DNA from: Nemopilema nomurai
Taxonomy: Eukaryota; Cnidaria; Scyphozoa; Rhizostomeae; Rhizostomatidae
DNA length: 64,000 nucleotides
Assembly: GCA_003864495.1 (NCBI GenBank)
Contig: ML133383.1
Coordinates: 393,560-457,559, forward strand
Direction of reading: 5' to 3'
Shown: positions 26,141 to 40,140 of the stretch, in pieces
How the letters are laid out: every line of letters starts with the position of its first letter
Numbering within the stretch: position 1 is the first letter of the stretch
The notes under the pieces: generated by a model
The model's database searches: none
The model's input: the letters and a program-made list of their open reading frames with translations, nothing else
What the model was told of the DNA's origin: nothing
Made by a program: the position numbers and the translations under genes

Positions 26141-29100
26141 TTCTCCTTACTCTTTTTTCCTCTTCTCTGCCCCTCTCTTCTTTCCTCTGCCCTTTTTGCC
26201 CTCTTTTGCCCCCTCTACCTATTTTCTATTCTCTGCCCTACCTCCTCCTTTCTATCTGCAATTTTGCATTTAATATCTCAGAAAAGTCATTTTAAACTGC
26301 CTTCTGCACTTAGTGTTAAGAATCACTACCTCATTCTCCGTAACTATGCATCAAATTCCTTCGTTCACCGGTAGGTCTATATTATTGTAAAAATTCTATC
26401 AGGCTGTATCCTTAAGCCTAACAGTTGACCTGAGACGATGCTACCTAAATTCGAGAAGCTTAATTGAAACCACAACGAAATATGCATGTTTGGCTTTGCT
26501 TTTAATTAATGCCAACTTTTAGACTTTAGCAATGCAAATATTAATAAAGCCACAAATGTTTGTATAAGAATTTAAACTTAATCGTGTGTTCGACATGGAT
26601 GGTATAATCGCGTAATCTGGTATATTTGGTACTCCATACGTCATTGGGTGATTTCAATGACTGCTGCAGAAACTTCTTCTCGCTCTTTCATTTCTTTTTC
26701 TAGTTTACTTTGATCAATAAACCATCTACTGTGCTGTTCAGGCCATTTCGTCATGGAAACAGAGAGGTACTGAGACAGCACAAGACATTCGACCGCTGCG
26801 ATGCAGCCTCTACCTTCCGTAGCATTCTGCTTCTCTCGTCAATATTGGTGCAGCTTATATTGGGAGCATGTTTAGGATTATATAGTCACGTCTTGTGCTA
26901 TTTAACGCCAAAATAGTAACATTAGTAATATCCAAAATATTTATTTGCAAAGTTCATGATCGTTCTAGAAAATTGCAAATTTGCTAGCAGAGCTAAGCAC
27001 AAGAACCAACGCTCCCAAACTCCCCATAGAAATCACCCATTCCCCGCTTTCCATTGGGCAATAACGGCAGAAGATGTTCCCCTGACTGGTAGCTCCCTGT
27101 CGGAACAGAAAAAATTGTATGGACAAATGAACTACAGATATTTTTTATGTAGGTTTCACGAGGCATGAAATCTTATTACTTTCACTGCAAAGATTAGTGT
27201 ATAATTTTACATTACAAATCAAGAGTTTTTCATAATTGCCAGCAGATTATATTTTCCGTTGAAATCTTACTTTTACTGCAGCTCCTAATTATCACTTATT
27301 GGCTTTTTATTTTATGTATGTCACAGAAAAGAGTCACCAACCACTATTGTCCCCTTTAATGAAAAACGCGAGTGAACAGGTGTATTGAAAAGCGTCTCCT
27401 CTTGTTGTGTCTGTTGCTAGTCAAAAGCTAAGAATATACTCCAATCATTTAGATTACTTTGCCCTGCATGTAGATAGTCACCCGAAAAGGAGCCTTGCTT
27501 TTGTAAACAGCATTCGAATAAAACTGTGGTTAATTTTCTGAGTTTAATTTAGTTTTTACTGGTGACGCTCACTGCCTGTTGATCCTCAGAAGAGATTTTA
27601 AAGGACATATCAATGGTTGCAGCCCTTACCCAAACCCTAAATTAGGTCAAGGTCAAAAAGTTCAAAAAGTCGGAAAAGGTTAGAAAAGGTCAGAAAAGGT
27701 CAGAAGAAACGAAGTTCCATCATCGAACGAGGAAGTGCTTATTGGACATAAACATCAAAGGTATTTTTGTTTAGACTCCATAATCTGTGTCCCGGAAATT
27801 GAGATTATTCAGAGTTATAGATTAGGACATAATGATGGGCTCTATAGATGTTTATTCAGACTTTCAGGGGTTGTTATCTACGACTTATGGCAAGTAATAT
27901 AAGACTATACCAATTTCAAAATTTAGCACTAGGCATTTTGGTTGGAGAATCAATAAAAGAAAGGAAGCAGTTCTATAAATCGGAAAGGGCGTCCCGAGGA
28001 AATCTGAAGGGGGCTTTGAACGAATTCATGTTGGGAACTAGCAGCATAGGTCATGCATTAGGCTTGATCAATTCAAGAAACTCAGCTTCTTATGTATATT
28101 GAACTCGTTAAGAAGTAGAATTGTTATGAATTTAGCTCGTTTCCTGAACGGAGAGATAGGAGGACGACAAAGTATTGCTTTTTTATAGAAGAGGCTGATT
28201 AGCAGATTCCTGTTGCAGGTACTGTTAATCACATGACTTTCACCATCCGATTAGCTTTTATAAATTTCATTTACGCTATGAATAATTATGCAGATAAGGA
28301 TGTCATACATAACTGTCAATTTTTTGTGAAGAAAGTATATTCTAGATGGCTGTCTCAACAAATCAAGGCGCGATGTTTTCAATTGGAGGATTTCAGCTTC
28401 CTTTCTTCGCTCGCCGTAATTTGGGGGATTTATTTTTAGAATCCAATGTGTTTATTTGCCGCCTCGTGTGTTTATTTTGCAATCAAGTTCTTGTGACTGC
28501 AAGAATTTCTCGATGTGGTTTCTAAGCCAATTCTCAATGTGGTCTCAGGTGCTAACGAAGTGGAAAACTGTCGTCAGAAAAAGTTGAAAAGGTATGTCAA
28601 TTTTAGCAGTTACGTTATTAGATTTTAAACTGTTGCGGTACAAGTTTAGCGGCAATAACATCTAGGAAATTAAAAAAATTCCGTATCTGAAAGAAAAGGA
28701 AGTCAGTAAGAATTAGCTGAGCGAAAAACATCTTATATCGAAATAATCTAGATAACATTAATGTATAAATATTATATAAATGAAATAAAACGCTTCAGCA
28801 AATAGCCAAGAGGAGTTTCTGATCGATACTAATTATACACCGAGCCTTCACTCAAACAAGTCTTTTTGTATCTAAGAATATTCGCGATTTTAGACATTTT
28901 CCTCAATCCTTCCAGTACCATTAGCAATGCTTTATTATCGCCTTTCAGAATGTTGTTTGCTGATAATTACCTGAGAGTAGAGTAAAAGTCTTCTGTCTTC
29001 GATTCGTTTCCCCCTTATAGACAATTTAAAAGAGATGCAAGGTTGTTTAGGCTGGCGGACACAATGATATCATTTTCAAAGCCTTGCTTTCCAGGTGATT

Positions 29101-31040
29101 TCTGAACCAGATAAGACAAAGATCCGTCTTTACTCACATGCTATGAGTAACACGAACTTTTCTAGGCGACTTTAAGCGTCTCCAAAGCAATTGCATGCGA
29201 TTCTGCCGCGAGCTTAATGTTGGCATTCAAATATAGCTGCAAATATCACCTCAAAGGCACTTTTTATTTTCACTCTGGTGCTCAACCAACTGAAGGAAAA
29301 TAACATAACTGCCAGGGTGCTCAAGCCTTGAATAGTAACACTGCAATTCGAACCGAAGTGTCTCTTTTTTTACCAGTGGCTCTGAAAAGTCACAAAGAGA
29401 GACCCAAACATCGGATGTGCCAGAGTTATTGTCTTCTTTCCACAATTATCCATGTTATATAAGAACACACAAGATGAGAGAGATAAATACACAGGCATAA
29501 GAAAGTGGTCCAAGTTAGCAAACATCGGCTTAGAGCGTTCTGCATCATCCCTACTAAGACGGATCCTAGTTCCTAAGTTTAAGCTTTAAAGAATGTTACT
29601 CCAACTTTTGGTACAATAGTCTTATTAAAAAAAAATCATTCCTATGTCAATTAGCAAACCAATTTTAAAGTGAAGATTGAGATAACCATGCCTGGAGCAA
29701 GATGCAAGTGACAAATAGCAGCTCGAAAAGTTATGGACGTTTGACTATGCTTGTTTTCTAAGCGCTTTCCAAAGAATTCGATTGACAAAGGGCGGGCTAC
29801 AGGGAAAATATAAATTAAAGGTTTACTTTTTGTTTCGTCAAATTTTATCAGCTGCGTCAAGCTTGTTTGGTTAAAAGCAGAAGTAGATTGATTATGTGGT
29901 TGTTGTTTGTGGACGATGGCCCGTGCTGTTGAAATATTTGGTAGACACATGCTTGATAGCTGAACTGAAAATTACAATAATTACGTAATACTATTCTCAC
30001 TTGCCAGCACTCTTTTGTCAAACAAGAACTCTGAAGTAGCATCAGTTCTTTTGGATAAATAATGGTGTGAAGCAACGCCATTTAACACGCATACTTGAAG
30101 CCCACTGCTGCCATCAAAATAGGAACAGCATCTCAAATCAGAAAATGCGCTCTACCCACGCCAACAATCCCCAAGGGGCTGGGGGCAACAAACAGAAAAA
30201 CTTTGACGCGCTATGACAAATAATCAAATTGTATTTCCAAACTTGATTAATTGGCTACTCTAAGTTTCCTTAACCAACATTTCGATGTTTCATGGGTATT
30301 TACAAATTGCATATTTGTGTAAACTGCATATATGTGAGTGTGAGCATGGCATGTCGTAACGTGATCGTTTTTTTTTATTTCATGATAAATGCTCTTATCT
30401 AAACTGCTATTTGCATCAGCTGGAGATTGAATAAACGTTCTCACTATCAAAACTGTTTGGAAACTAAAGAAGCTGTTTAAACAGAAGTATGGTTTTGCAT
30501 GTCCAAGGAAGCTCACTGACGTAATTGCTGTCTACATCATTTTTCAAATCGGTTTCTTTTGCGCTGGGTACATTAATTTTGTATACAAAACAATAAGCGA
30601 TTAAAGGGTGATATTGCTTCCTTAAGCGTATTTCAAGCATTTTAATTTCTACTGCCCCCTTTTTTTACTGCTTCTTTTGGTCTCTTACGTAGGATATCAA
30701 TCATTTTGGAAAATTTTATTTCGGGGAAATTAAATAATTTTCAAGGGACAATAACATTGCTTTTGGTTAATCTCTGGTATATTTGCCTGACCGTTGACTA
30801 TAGCTAGCTGTTTGAAAGCGAAAAATAACATTTTTCTCCGGTTGCATAAAAACTTGTAGGAAAGAATCATTGTAGTTTAGAGTTAGAAAGGAATTGACAG
30901 GCAAATTTCATAATTGCATAATTGCAGAGTCTATCAATAGCCTTTTGTAAACTGCAATAATGCTAGTTTAATGCTTATTTTGGTGATATTGTCATCACCC
31001 CTCAGGATATGATAAAACATCGCAAATATCATGGGCATCT
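26141..31040. other. Intergenic, no gene recognised
   Basis: Only short frames without family resemblance. At 27645-27710 there is a local direct repeat of AAAAGGTCAG-like units. No transposon ends, RNA genes or conserved exons could be made out. Confidence 0.5.
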
Positions 31041-31122
31041 CATAGAGTTAGGAATATAAAACGTTTAAAGAAGCTTGCAATATAACGTAAATCTTAATAT
31101 GCTTTATATTGCTAACTCTATG
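31041..31122. ncRNA. Candidate small-RNA hairpin
   Basis: The left arm CATAGAGTTAGGAATATAAA (31041-31060) is the reverse complement of 31103-31122 at 19 of 20 positions. A few further pairs extend the stem at its base (TCT with GGA), and the loop is about 42 nt. The size and near-perfect stem fit a microRNA-type precursor, and cnidarian miRNA targets pair near-perfectly, but an eroded palindromic transposon would look the same. The strand is undetermined. Confidence 0.3.
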
Positions 31123-34100
31123 GGACATTTGCACTGATGTGAACGAGAGGCGGGGATGTGAAAGAGAGGCGGTAAGAAAACAGCCTGGAAATTGGTTCTG
31201 CTCTAGCTCTTCACATTAAAAACATCTCATTTTGCACATCATCTTGTTTCTTTACTCTTTCAATTCGTCCGTCTCCAGAAATATCAGCTTTTTTGTTGCG
31301 TTTTTAAACTAATCCGCTTTCATAGCAATGGAAACAGAAAAGCAGGCATGGCGAAAACGGACATCTCTTAAATCCTTTTTATATGAATGCGAAACATCGA
31401 AAGTGTGGCTTGTGATTCAATTACGCTGTTGACATGACGCCGAATGAGAGTCTAGGGACAATGAATTGCATTAAGTATTAAGCCGATGTTTTAAATGCCC
31501 GTCTTTCCTCTAAAACATTTTAGACCGAAATGCAGCGTATAACGAAGTTGATGATATAATAAGCGGGAAAGGATTCAGGGTTTTAAAAACTACGTCGAAT
31601 GCAACATGGTAGGTTTTCAGCTGTTTGTTTAAGGTTTAATAGTTTTGATAAGAAAGCGGTCCTTCGTTGCTCTTAAGGTGGAAAACTATATCCCCAATAG
31701 TTTATCAATAATTATGCGAACAGAACTACAAAGCTGTGAATACTCATTGCCCAATTGCTTCGAAGCTTGAAAATAAGAATAAGGAGAAACAATGGATTTT
31801 CTGACGTCAATATCTCATTCAAAAACCCTTGCAAAACTTCGCTAACTATTCTGTTCTTAGAATGTACCATAAACTGAAATTTGAAAATGAGCTTTTACTC
31901 ATAAAATCTTAACCTGGATGAATTAAATGCAATGTTTTAAATGAAAAAAATTAAATTTGACATATTGTTTATAAGCTGGTTTTAGCGAACCCAGCCAAGG
32001 AGTAGAATGTGATATACATAAGCATATTATTAGGCCTTCTTAAGCAACATGTTATTTCTGGTTTTATTCTTTGATTGTACGTAACTCTGTTTAAAGGTAA
32101 GGCTCTTCTTAGACGGTACATGCTTTATGACAGGGTCCTTTTCAATATCAGCACCTTTGTTGCTGAAGAGGCACCCCTATATATTTCTATTATTCCTTCT
32201 ACTGTATTGAAGACAAGGTAATAGGCAGGTGAAGTTATTAAGACCAGGGTAGTTAATAAGATTTCATCTAACTGAAGCAAAATCGAATTTGTGACCAAAT
32301 AGAGAATACGAATCTTCTTTTCTTGATTTCATCTCTGACTTTGAGAGAAAAATTGTATTGATTCAAGGCTACTTTTCTAAAGATAGTTGCTTTAAGCGTT
32401 ATTGAAAATCATCCTGGAACAAGAAAGTTTGTGCGAATGGAAATTTTTCTGAAGTATGCACAAATGAATTGCATAGGAACAATGATTCGCTGAAATTTAA
32501 TGAAATTTCCCTGCCAATAGAGTTGAAAGTAGGAATTTCCAATTGCTCTATGGGTTTTTAAAAAAATGGGAAATGCTGTTAGGTGTAGATCTTTACTAGT
32601 AAAAGTAGCTCCCCAGGAAAAGTAGCTCCATTGTTTTGGCTACTGTGCAACATTGTAATAAAGATGTGGTAAAGAGTTTGTGACTAATTCGGTTGCATCA
32701 TAGATTCGTAGTAACACACAACTAACAAAGCTTTAACTTTGCCCTGGGCAGGCCTATCCACACAGAAGTAAAAATAGAAAATCGCACGAGAAATGTGAAC
32801 AAACTTTCACCATTTGATCAACGGCATAAAGTACTTTGCCAATCGGATTTAGTATTGGTGCCCATGAAGTGCAATTTTTAGATTAATGACGTGAGCAAAA
32901 ATGAAAGAATTGCTTTGGGGATTAAAAAATATTTTGCCCAATGTATGAAAATAAGTTGTGGTGGAAAAAGCATATCAGAGAGAGACGAATAAGGTTAATG
33001 GAATGGCGTTCGAAAGTGCACCGAACAAGTTTTTGGCAAAAAGTATCGTTTCATTACGCTAATTTTACGAAGTATTTGTGAAGGGTTGGTACGCTTTTCA
33101 ATACTTTGAAGACCGTCCATGCAAATCTTCGGGCTATTGACGAATTTCATTTACATACCACTTCATAGTAGATGCAAGACTGTAGACTTTTCGACAACAT
33201 GTTTGCATTACGCCTTTACAGATTGCCACTGTGTCAATCTTGAGTCATATGTTTGAAAATGACACCAGTTGCACGAAAATTGACAAGAGTAACATGAGCT
33301 ATCATAGTTTTGCAAATCTCGAATGATGTTATGTAAGATGGTGAGGCGTTAACCCAAAACATTCAAATTGATACCGAATTATTATTTTTAGCATTAATGC
33401 GATACATAATAGCACTTCTCATAGTATGAGTGCATTAAAAGATTTTGAATACAGTTTTCCATAACATTTCTTTACAACAACAGTCTGGTATTCAAAATAT
33501 TAATTTTTAGGCCATCTTCTTATTGTCCGTCTACATTGAGAAGTTAAGCTTTTCTAGTTGCTAAAACGTATTCTGGGAAAATATAAACGTAGCAATATAA
33601 TTTACTAATAAATTAATTCAATATGAATAAAATATTTTCCTCCACTACCACGTGGTCATGAGATGGACATTCCGAGTGGGTAGTAAGTCTAGCCATTCCT
33701 AAATTTTCAGCTGCAAATTGATCTATCCTAAAATAAGGCCTAGATTGAAATGCATATAGCAATTTGAAATAGAATGCAAGAGACTTGATTCACAAAGGGA
33801 TCTAAAGAAACAAAACGTTTTAACGGAAAAACGATTAATGTTAATATTAAGGCGACAGTGATATTAACAGGCTAAGAGTTTTATTTCCCACTATCAGATA
33901 CAATTCTGCTTGCAAAAATAGAAATAAAAGTTACAAATCTAAATTTCAATGGCTTTTCTACACCATGGAAATAACTCAATGTCAAAAAAGTTTTAATGTC
34001 TTTTCAACAAATTTGAATCTTTAATAATCTGTGTGAAAAAAAATTTGAGAAGGGGCAACTGAAAACATGCTTCCAAAAAGTAATAATGAGATTTTCAAAC

Positions 34101-36193
34101 TTTTTAACTAACTTGTCTATGACAGCAGAAAAAAATGCGTGTTATCCAGTAAGAAAAGTGCGTACTTGTGTAAGAACCTTTAAAAGCTTGAAGTCAGAGG
34201 AGAATCGTTTAAAAAGCATGTTGAAAGTTTTCTTGTGATAATTCTACAATATCAATATAGTTATTCATAATGGAAAGAGATTATCACGTAAACCAATTGT
34301 AACTCTAATATGATAAAACAAACGTATAAAGACGTTATCTAAGTTTAAGTGACAGCCAGGCTACGTTCTTTCATTTGATTGTATTAATTTGGCTTTTGTC
34401 TCTTCATATAGCGCGCACTCTCATTACACCATCTCTTTGTTGAACTATTGTTTTATAAGCTGATCGATATGACATCTAAGGGTGTATTAATTTAACTAAC
34501 TCGATCCGCTTCTATCGGTATTTTGCTTTCAGGAACTGGCTATTGACTAGTAGAATTGACTAGTACTACAATGCTTTCCAAGAAAAGACAAGCTATTTTC
34601 ATTCTTCCTTAGAATTCACGGTCGACTGTGGCATTAAAAAATACTTTTCCAGTGGCATCACTCAATTTCACTACTAAAACGCTTTCCCAAACTAGGTAGT
34701 AAGCATCTCTAAAGGGGGTAACATGAAGTCAGAAGAGGGTACTTTCATAGAATATAAAGGCAGTTCATCTCATACACTGAAAATCGGGAGGGGCAGGGAT
34801 TCATGTGCCCCCTTGTTCCAGCATTCTTTTCCCCAATTCAAAGTAATTTACTAAAACCCAAGTTTTACGCTGCCCAACACGATAGCCCTACAAAATAAAG
34901 ACCCTATGCCCGTGGTGGAAATTGCTTGGCTAACGTAATCTTCGGGCAGTGCATACATTTACGATCTATTCTTGAACATCGCCTCTTTTCACGTTCTCCT
35001 GTTAATCCCATTTAATAATAAAATTATTTTCTTTTTCTTCGAATGAAGAGCGATGCGCTTTCAAAACAGTTTTGTTACTACAAGGTAAGTCGGTTGGGAT
35101 CTCTTAAGCCACCATTGTGACGTATTTTGGTCGTTTATAATAGTGTTTTTATATAATTTTGTTCTGAGTTCTTAACCTTTGTGATTAAGAGTAATTCAAA
35201 GACAGTCGGGCATAGCCTCTCTGATCATATTCACCTGGTGAATTCTAGCGTGATCCGCTATTTGCTGGCAGATCGAGATGATTAATACGTTCCATCCATT
35301 TTCACAGTGATTTAAGTCTTTGCTGACGTCATGCGTTGGGCTGCATCGCCAGTACCGACCGTTTGAGCAATGCAGCTTAGATGCAAGTGGAGTGACCAGG
35401 AGGACTGACTTTCTCGACACATGGACCATTGAACAGTGAGTACAACAGTTGCATTTCTGCATGACAAAGCGCGGATGAACTTCCTTTCCATGAAAGGTAA
35501 GCGTTTCCCCTCTATCGAAATTGTGTCAATTCAAGCTCACCTCTTGCACAATAACAGGCCAGCAGTAATTGCAATGCAGCGCATGTTCGATGCACTATTG
35601 AGGATTTGCGATGTAGCTTTACTTCGACGTAACGGAAAGTTATAATATGCATCAGAAATTTAAAACGACCGCGTGCATCGCATTGCATCTACGAACAAAT
35701 TTAGTATCATATAAGGTGGTTCTCTACAGTCCATTAATCTAGTGAATTCAAATAATACAGACTCGTAAATGTATTTCTAAAGAAGCAATTAAGGTCGCCA
35801 GTGTTTCAAATGCTGGAGAATTCGCAGCGTCAAAGTGTGGATTCGCAACTTTGATTAAAGGTACAAAGAATATTACAGTTAGCCGGCAATATAGCTTCAA
35901 TTCTTATGTTAAATTAAGGCATATAGCTGTTAAGGTGGCGCTGGGCATTATTGCTAGCCTTTCCAGTCTACTCGGTCGAAAATGCTAGGCTGGGAATCAG
36001 ACCCGTTTAAAGGGCACTGGACATAAGAACGCATATAGATAACCGGATTAAAGGACCGGACAAACAAATTGATACTTGAAAAAGTCGGGCATAAACATAA
36101 AATAATCAGATCAGAAAGTACTTTAATAAGAAAACGGATTTGTTAATTTCTCTCTAAGTGATACCTTGCTTTTACACAGGCATCCCCCTGTCC
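31123..36193. other. Intergenic, no gene recognised
   Basis: About 5 kb of AT-rich sequence dense in stop codons on both strands, with no frame of 60 codons before 35196. The two overlapping short frames at 35196-35645 match nothing I know. Confidence 0.5.
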
Positions 36194-36207
36194 GTTGTCA
36201 TGGCAAC
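36194..36207. promoter_or_regulatory. X-box-like RFX site
   Basis: GTTGTCATGGCAAC differs by one base from the palindromic RFX consensus GTTGCCATGGCAAC. It lies in the gene-poor region with no recognised gene nearby, so the target is unknown. Confidence 0.4.
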
Positions 36208-36941
36208 ATTATTGGCAGACCCAAATGACCAAAATACAGAATTTATGAGCATCGAGTCTTTGCATGAATTTTTACGGTTCAGTGTCAGTCTGGCAGGGTC
36301 GAACTCATAAAAAACCATGTTCCCTTGGCGAACAATTGTTGACATCCAAAACGCTTAAAAAAGTCCAACGTAAGCAATGAAAATAGCTGCAGGTATCTTC
36401 AAATTTTGCGAATTAGAGACAAAGAATAGATAACTAAACACGTGGACCAGTCAGTGATCTACATCTGTGAAAGAATTCCCTGCTAATAGTGTGCCTAGAT
36501 TTGTTTGAAAAGGCAAAACTAGTTCTGGTTTGGCTCATCAGGAATATGACATGCGTTGACCATATAGATGAATTCGAGATTAAAGGGAGTATAAGTATTT
36601 CACAATACATTCAGACAGCGCAACTTTTGTCAATCCGACATGCTGATAAAAGGTTCTGAGCGGTTCCTTTCTGGATTGACAGATGTTTCGATATTGCTAG
36701 AATTTCTCCGCAGGCTCTAATACTTTTTTAACGGTCATTCATATTGCGTATTAAAATCAAGAACTCGAACTCTTTTAGAAATGTATTTATTTGACTCTCT
36801 TCACAAGGAATGACTTGACTATCCTTGATTTACCAATATGATTGATTTCAACATTTTGGTGGGTGTCTTTGTAACATATTCCCTTTTGTCGGTCTGCTAA
36901 AAGTCATTTCCTTTACTTGGGATGCCTGGCTCCGATTTTAC

Positions 36942-36978
36942 CACGTGACTTTTGCAACCACGAGGTCGGATGACGTCA
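36942..36978. promoter_or_regulatory. CACGTG and full CRE side by side
   Basis: CACGTGAC (bHLH-Zip type E-box) and the palindromic CRE TGACGTCA (36971-36978) lie 23 bp apart in otherwise AT-rich sequence. Together with the X-box 0.75 kb to the left, this looks like a regulatory region or an unannotated promoter. Confidence 0.35.
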
Positions 36979-39970
36979 GAATTCGCCCCTAGAGTGGATT
37001 TTGCAGGTGAAATCTCGCAGTTTTACAAAATTCGTTCAAGTTCCTGTTGTTTTGACGCAAGCCACGGTATACAAGACTAAACGACCAGGATATGACAGAG
37101 AAGCATAAATAAAACCTAAATGACTGTACTTCCATAACAAGTAAAACTAGTGAACACAGAGGCATCTAAAATGTACGTATGACATCATCAAATTGTTTTC
37201 ATTGATTGCGACGAAGAAGGCAGGTTTTGGGTCAACATCCAGTTCGTAGAAAACAACGTAAATACTATTTAGTGAACACCTGCACTAAGCAATGTGTTGT
37301 ACATGTGGTAGAGGTGCTTACCCCATAGGCTGTAGAAGAAGGGGTGCTTACCCCATTTTCCATCTTATGGGAGGAGGCAATTCTCTTTCCGAAACACACA
37401 GCGAAAAAACAGTTTTTCCGAAGAAAGATGACGTAATTTGTTTATCGCTTGCTCTCTAGTTGCATCGGTCTAAAATATTTGGTAGTCTGAACAACTGCAT
37501 GTGTTCGCCAGCATTCACTTTTAACGGTAAAGGAATGCTCTTCTGACTAAAGGGACTTATTCAAAAACTAAAAGAGCAACATCTATTGATTTTCATGTCC
37601 CTCGTAACTGATCATGCAAAAATTCCAGGCCATTGGCAAATTACTTCTGCTTATAAGCTCACAACCGTAACAATCTTAGGACCCCTTATAGCTGATTCGA
37701 AAAAATGATGGCCAGCCTATTAGCAGCTCCCCTCGTCTCGTTTATCGCTTAAAGTAAGCTTCAAAAGGAAGGTAGTTATTGTTTTATTGTTTTGCATTTC
37801 TTCTGGTTATTGTGCACGCGGGCCGTTAATTACTTATTTAGTGATTAGCGATTAGATGATTAGCGGTCATTGATTAGTTTGATGACATTTGTCCTCTTGT
37901 GTTTTAGTTAGCAAATACAAACCTAAATGCTGCTGGTACAGGCAATATTATGAGCCCCTTGATTGCTTGATTCATTGGTGGTGTTTTTGATTAAGTGCTC
38001 TAAAAAATTCCATGTTAAGATCACCCATGCTAAACGTCAACAAAACATATCTCTGCGATAACAATTTGTGTCACATGTCAGTCGAGCATAAGAGGGCATG
38101 GGCAGCTGGTTAAAATAAAAGCCACCCGCTTTCAAACTCGCATTAAGCTGTTTGCTAAAGCCTTGGTGAATGTTCATATGTGCACTGGTCCTGGTCTTGC
38201 TTTTGGAAAGCATTCTACCCAGTATGTCAAAGGCGATTCCTTCCCAAGAAGGTAGTAGCAGACAATGCTTGGACGATCGACAAGGCAAGTATGAACTTCG
38301 TTCATGTTCCATCATTGGCAGGTGGCGTTGTGCGCACGAAGTGGTTGAACGGTAGTCGAATATCGAACACACACACGCATGCCTTGATTGAACCACCCAT
38401 TATATGCGGTGAGCCATATCCATTTATGAAATCGAAAACCGTCTTTCGACAAGAACATCCGAAAAACCTCACTCGAATTACTTATTAAAATGTCAAATGA
38501 AGAGCTAGAGACTCAAAAGTACTGTTATTACAAACTAATGAGCTAAAAGGCAACATACTGTCGAAATAGAAAAGATATAAGATCTTCGATTATGGTCCTT
38601 TGAACTGTCAAAGTTTGGCCAGTAAATAAGTTAAATACTTGCCAAATGCAGTCGAATCCACATTGATCAGACCTTAAATCGGGATGGAAAGACCCTGGAT
38701 GGGGATGGGGAGGGGTGCTAGGAGAATTTGACAGCTTTATGCCGAGTTAAAACCAGAGGAATGGTTAATTGACCAGTTTCTATTGTCCAAGTAACGGAAT
38801 TCCCGACTGATAACGGAATCTTTTGTCCAAGCTTAGAATGAAGGTTTTGAAAAGGCGCAAAGTTCAATTTGCTTCTCTACTTCATAGATGGTCTCCTAAA
38901 GAAGTAGAGATTGAGTTTCATATGTATTTTTGTTATCTTTAGCTATTTGAAGAAAATTATACCGATCTAATTTATAGGAGTAGTGATGAACGCGGATATA
39001 TTAAAAGAATGATTCCATGCTTTTTACTATTAGTAACGTTAATAGGTTCTCGGGGATGAAATACGGTTGTATCTTTAAAAGCTTAACATTGCAAAGATAC
39101 AAGATAAACAGTACAAAGAGTGTTTCACGAGCATTGCAATTCTACTTCCATTTTTCCAAAACTGCAACGACTTCTTTGTAAATTTAGGCAACAAGTCGGT
39201 TTTTAAGTGAAAGTGGTTGAAAAAGCCTGCTTGTTGTATTTAGCTGGTTTCTTGTTTCATATAACAACGCAGCTTCTCTGGTTAGGCCAACAGGTTGAAC
39301 GAAGGCTGATAATGAAATGTAGAACGTATAATCGAAGCTGTGTATCACACTTTATTTTAACAGCTTCCATGTATAACTGGTATTTTTAACAGCCTTTGAA
39401 CAACAAAGTCGAAAATATTTGAAGTTGAATAATTCATACCAAATGAGAACAGGGAATAATATGACTGAACGCTTTTGGAAATAGGTAAGTTACTATTTTG
39501 CATTGCCTTGCATTGCAACAGATTTAGTAAATATTGATACTGTTCAAGAACGGAAATCTTTTGACAGTCTTTTATAATTGATAAAATACAGCGAAAGATA
39601 GATAATGTTAATCATAGATTTATGACATTTTGACAGCTTATGCAATTCAATAATTTGATAAAGAAAAGGCCCTAAAATCCCATTTATATCATTAAGCCCT
39701 CAAATCCTAATTATTGCAGAGCCTATAGAAAATCTATGCATTTTTAGAATCCGCACTCAAAAGAGATTTGAAGCATTTCAACAACTAATAAATAAATGTC
39801 AATAATTGTGTGTGAAAATCAAATAAAGCCTTTATTTTTTTAATAAAAGGTATTCCGAACAATTTTTAGCCTTAACGCGAAGTAACAGCAAATAAGTTAT
39901 CAGTCCAAGAAACGTATATGGTCGGTGAAAATGTAAGACATTTACATCTACGAAACATTCTTATTGTTTT
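36979..39970. other. Intergenic, no gene recognised
   Basis: It contains a small direct duplication of GAGGTGCTTACCCCA-like sequence near 37311-37355 and overlapping frames at 38037-38488 on both strands that resemble no family. No transposon ends were seen. Confidence 0.45.
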
Positions 39971-39979
39971 TGCTATGAC

Positions 39980-40140
39980 CCCTCTTCAATATATCTTGGT
40001 ACACCGCCTTCCACCTCCCTAGTATGTTTCAAGTAGGTGTTAACATCTACAGCTTGGTCAATGGAGAGTCGTTTGTGAGTAGAGATCGAACCGGAATACA
40101 GGCATGGTAGTCGGTCATCTTAGCCACAGAGCGGCCTTCT
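39980..40140 (-). mobile_element. tRNA-derived SINE-like fragment
   Basis: On the minus strand, an A-box-like TGTGGCTAAGATG (40116-40128) is followed by a B-box-like GGTTCGATC (40084-40092), as in the internal RNA polymerase III promoter of a tRNA. The spacing of about 36 nt is shorter than in a real tRNA, and no acceptor stem closes around it. A unique tail containing GTAGATGTTAACACCTAC follows on the left. This fits a decayed SINE better than a tRNA gene. Confidence 0.42.

Noticed and set aside
25729..26295. 188-codon Pro/Leu/Phe-rich plus-strand frame
   Set aside because: Produced by a stop-free 20-bp pyrimidine minisatellite; there is no domain or unique sequence beyond it.
40050..40135. 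Functional tRNA gene on the minus strand
   Set aside because: A- and B-box-like motifs are present, but the spacing is too short and no acceptor stem or anticodon arm can be drawn.
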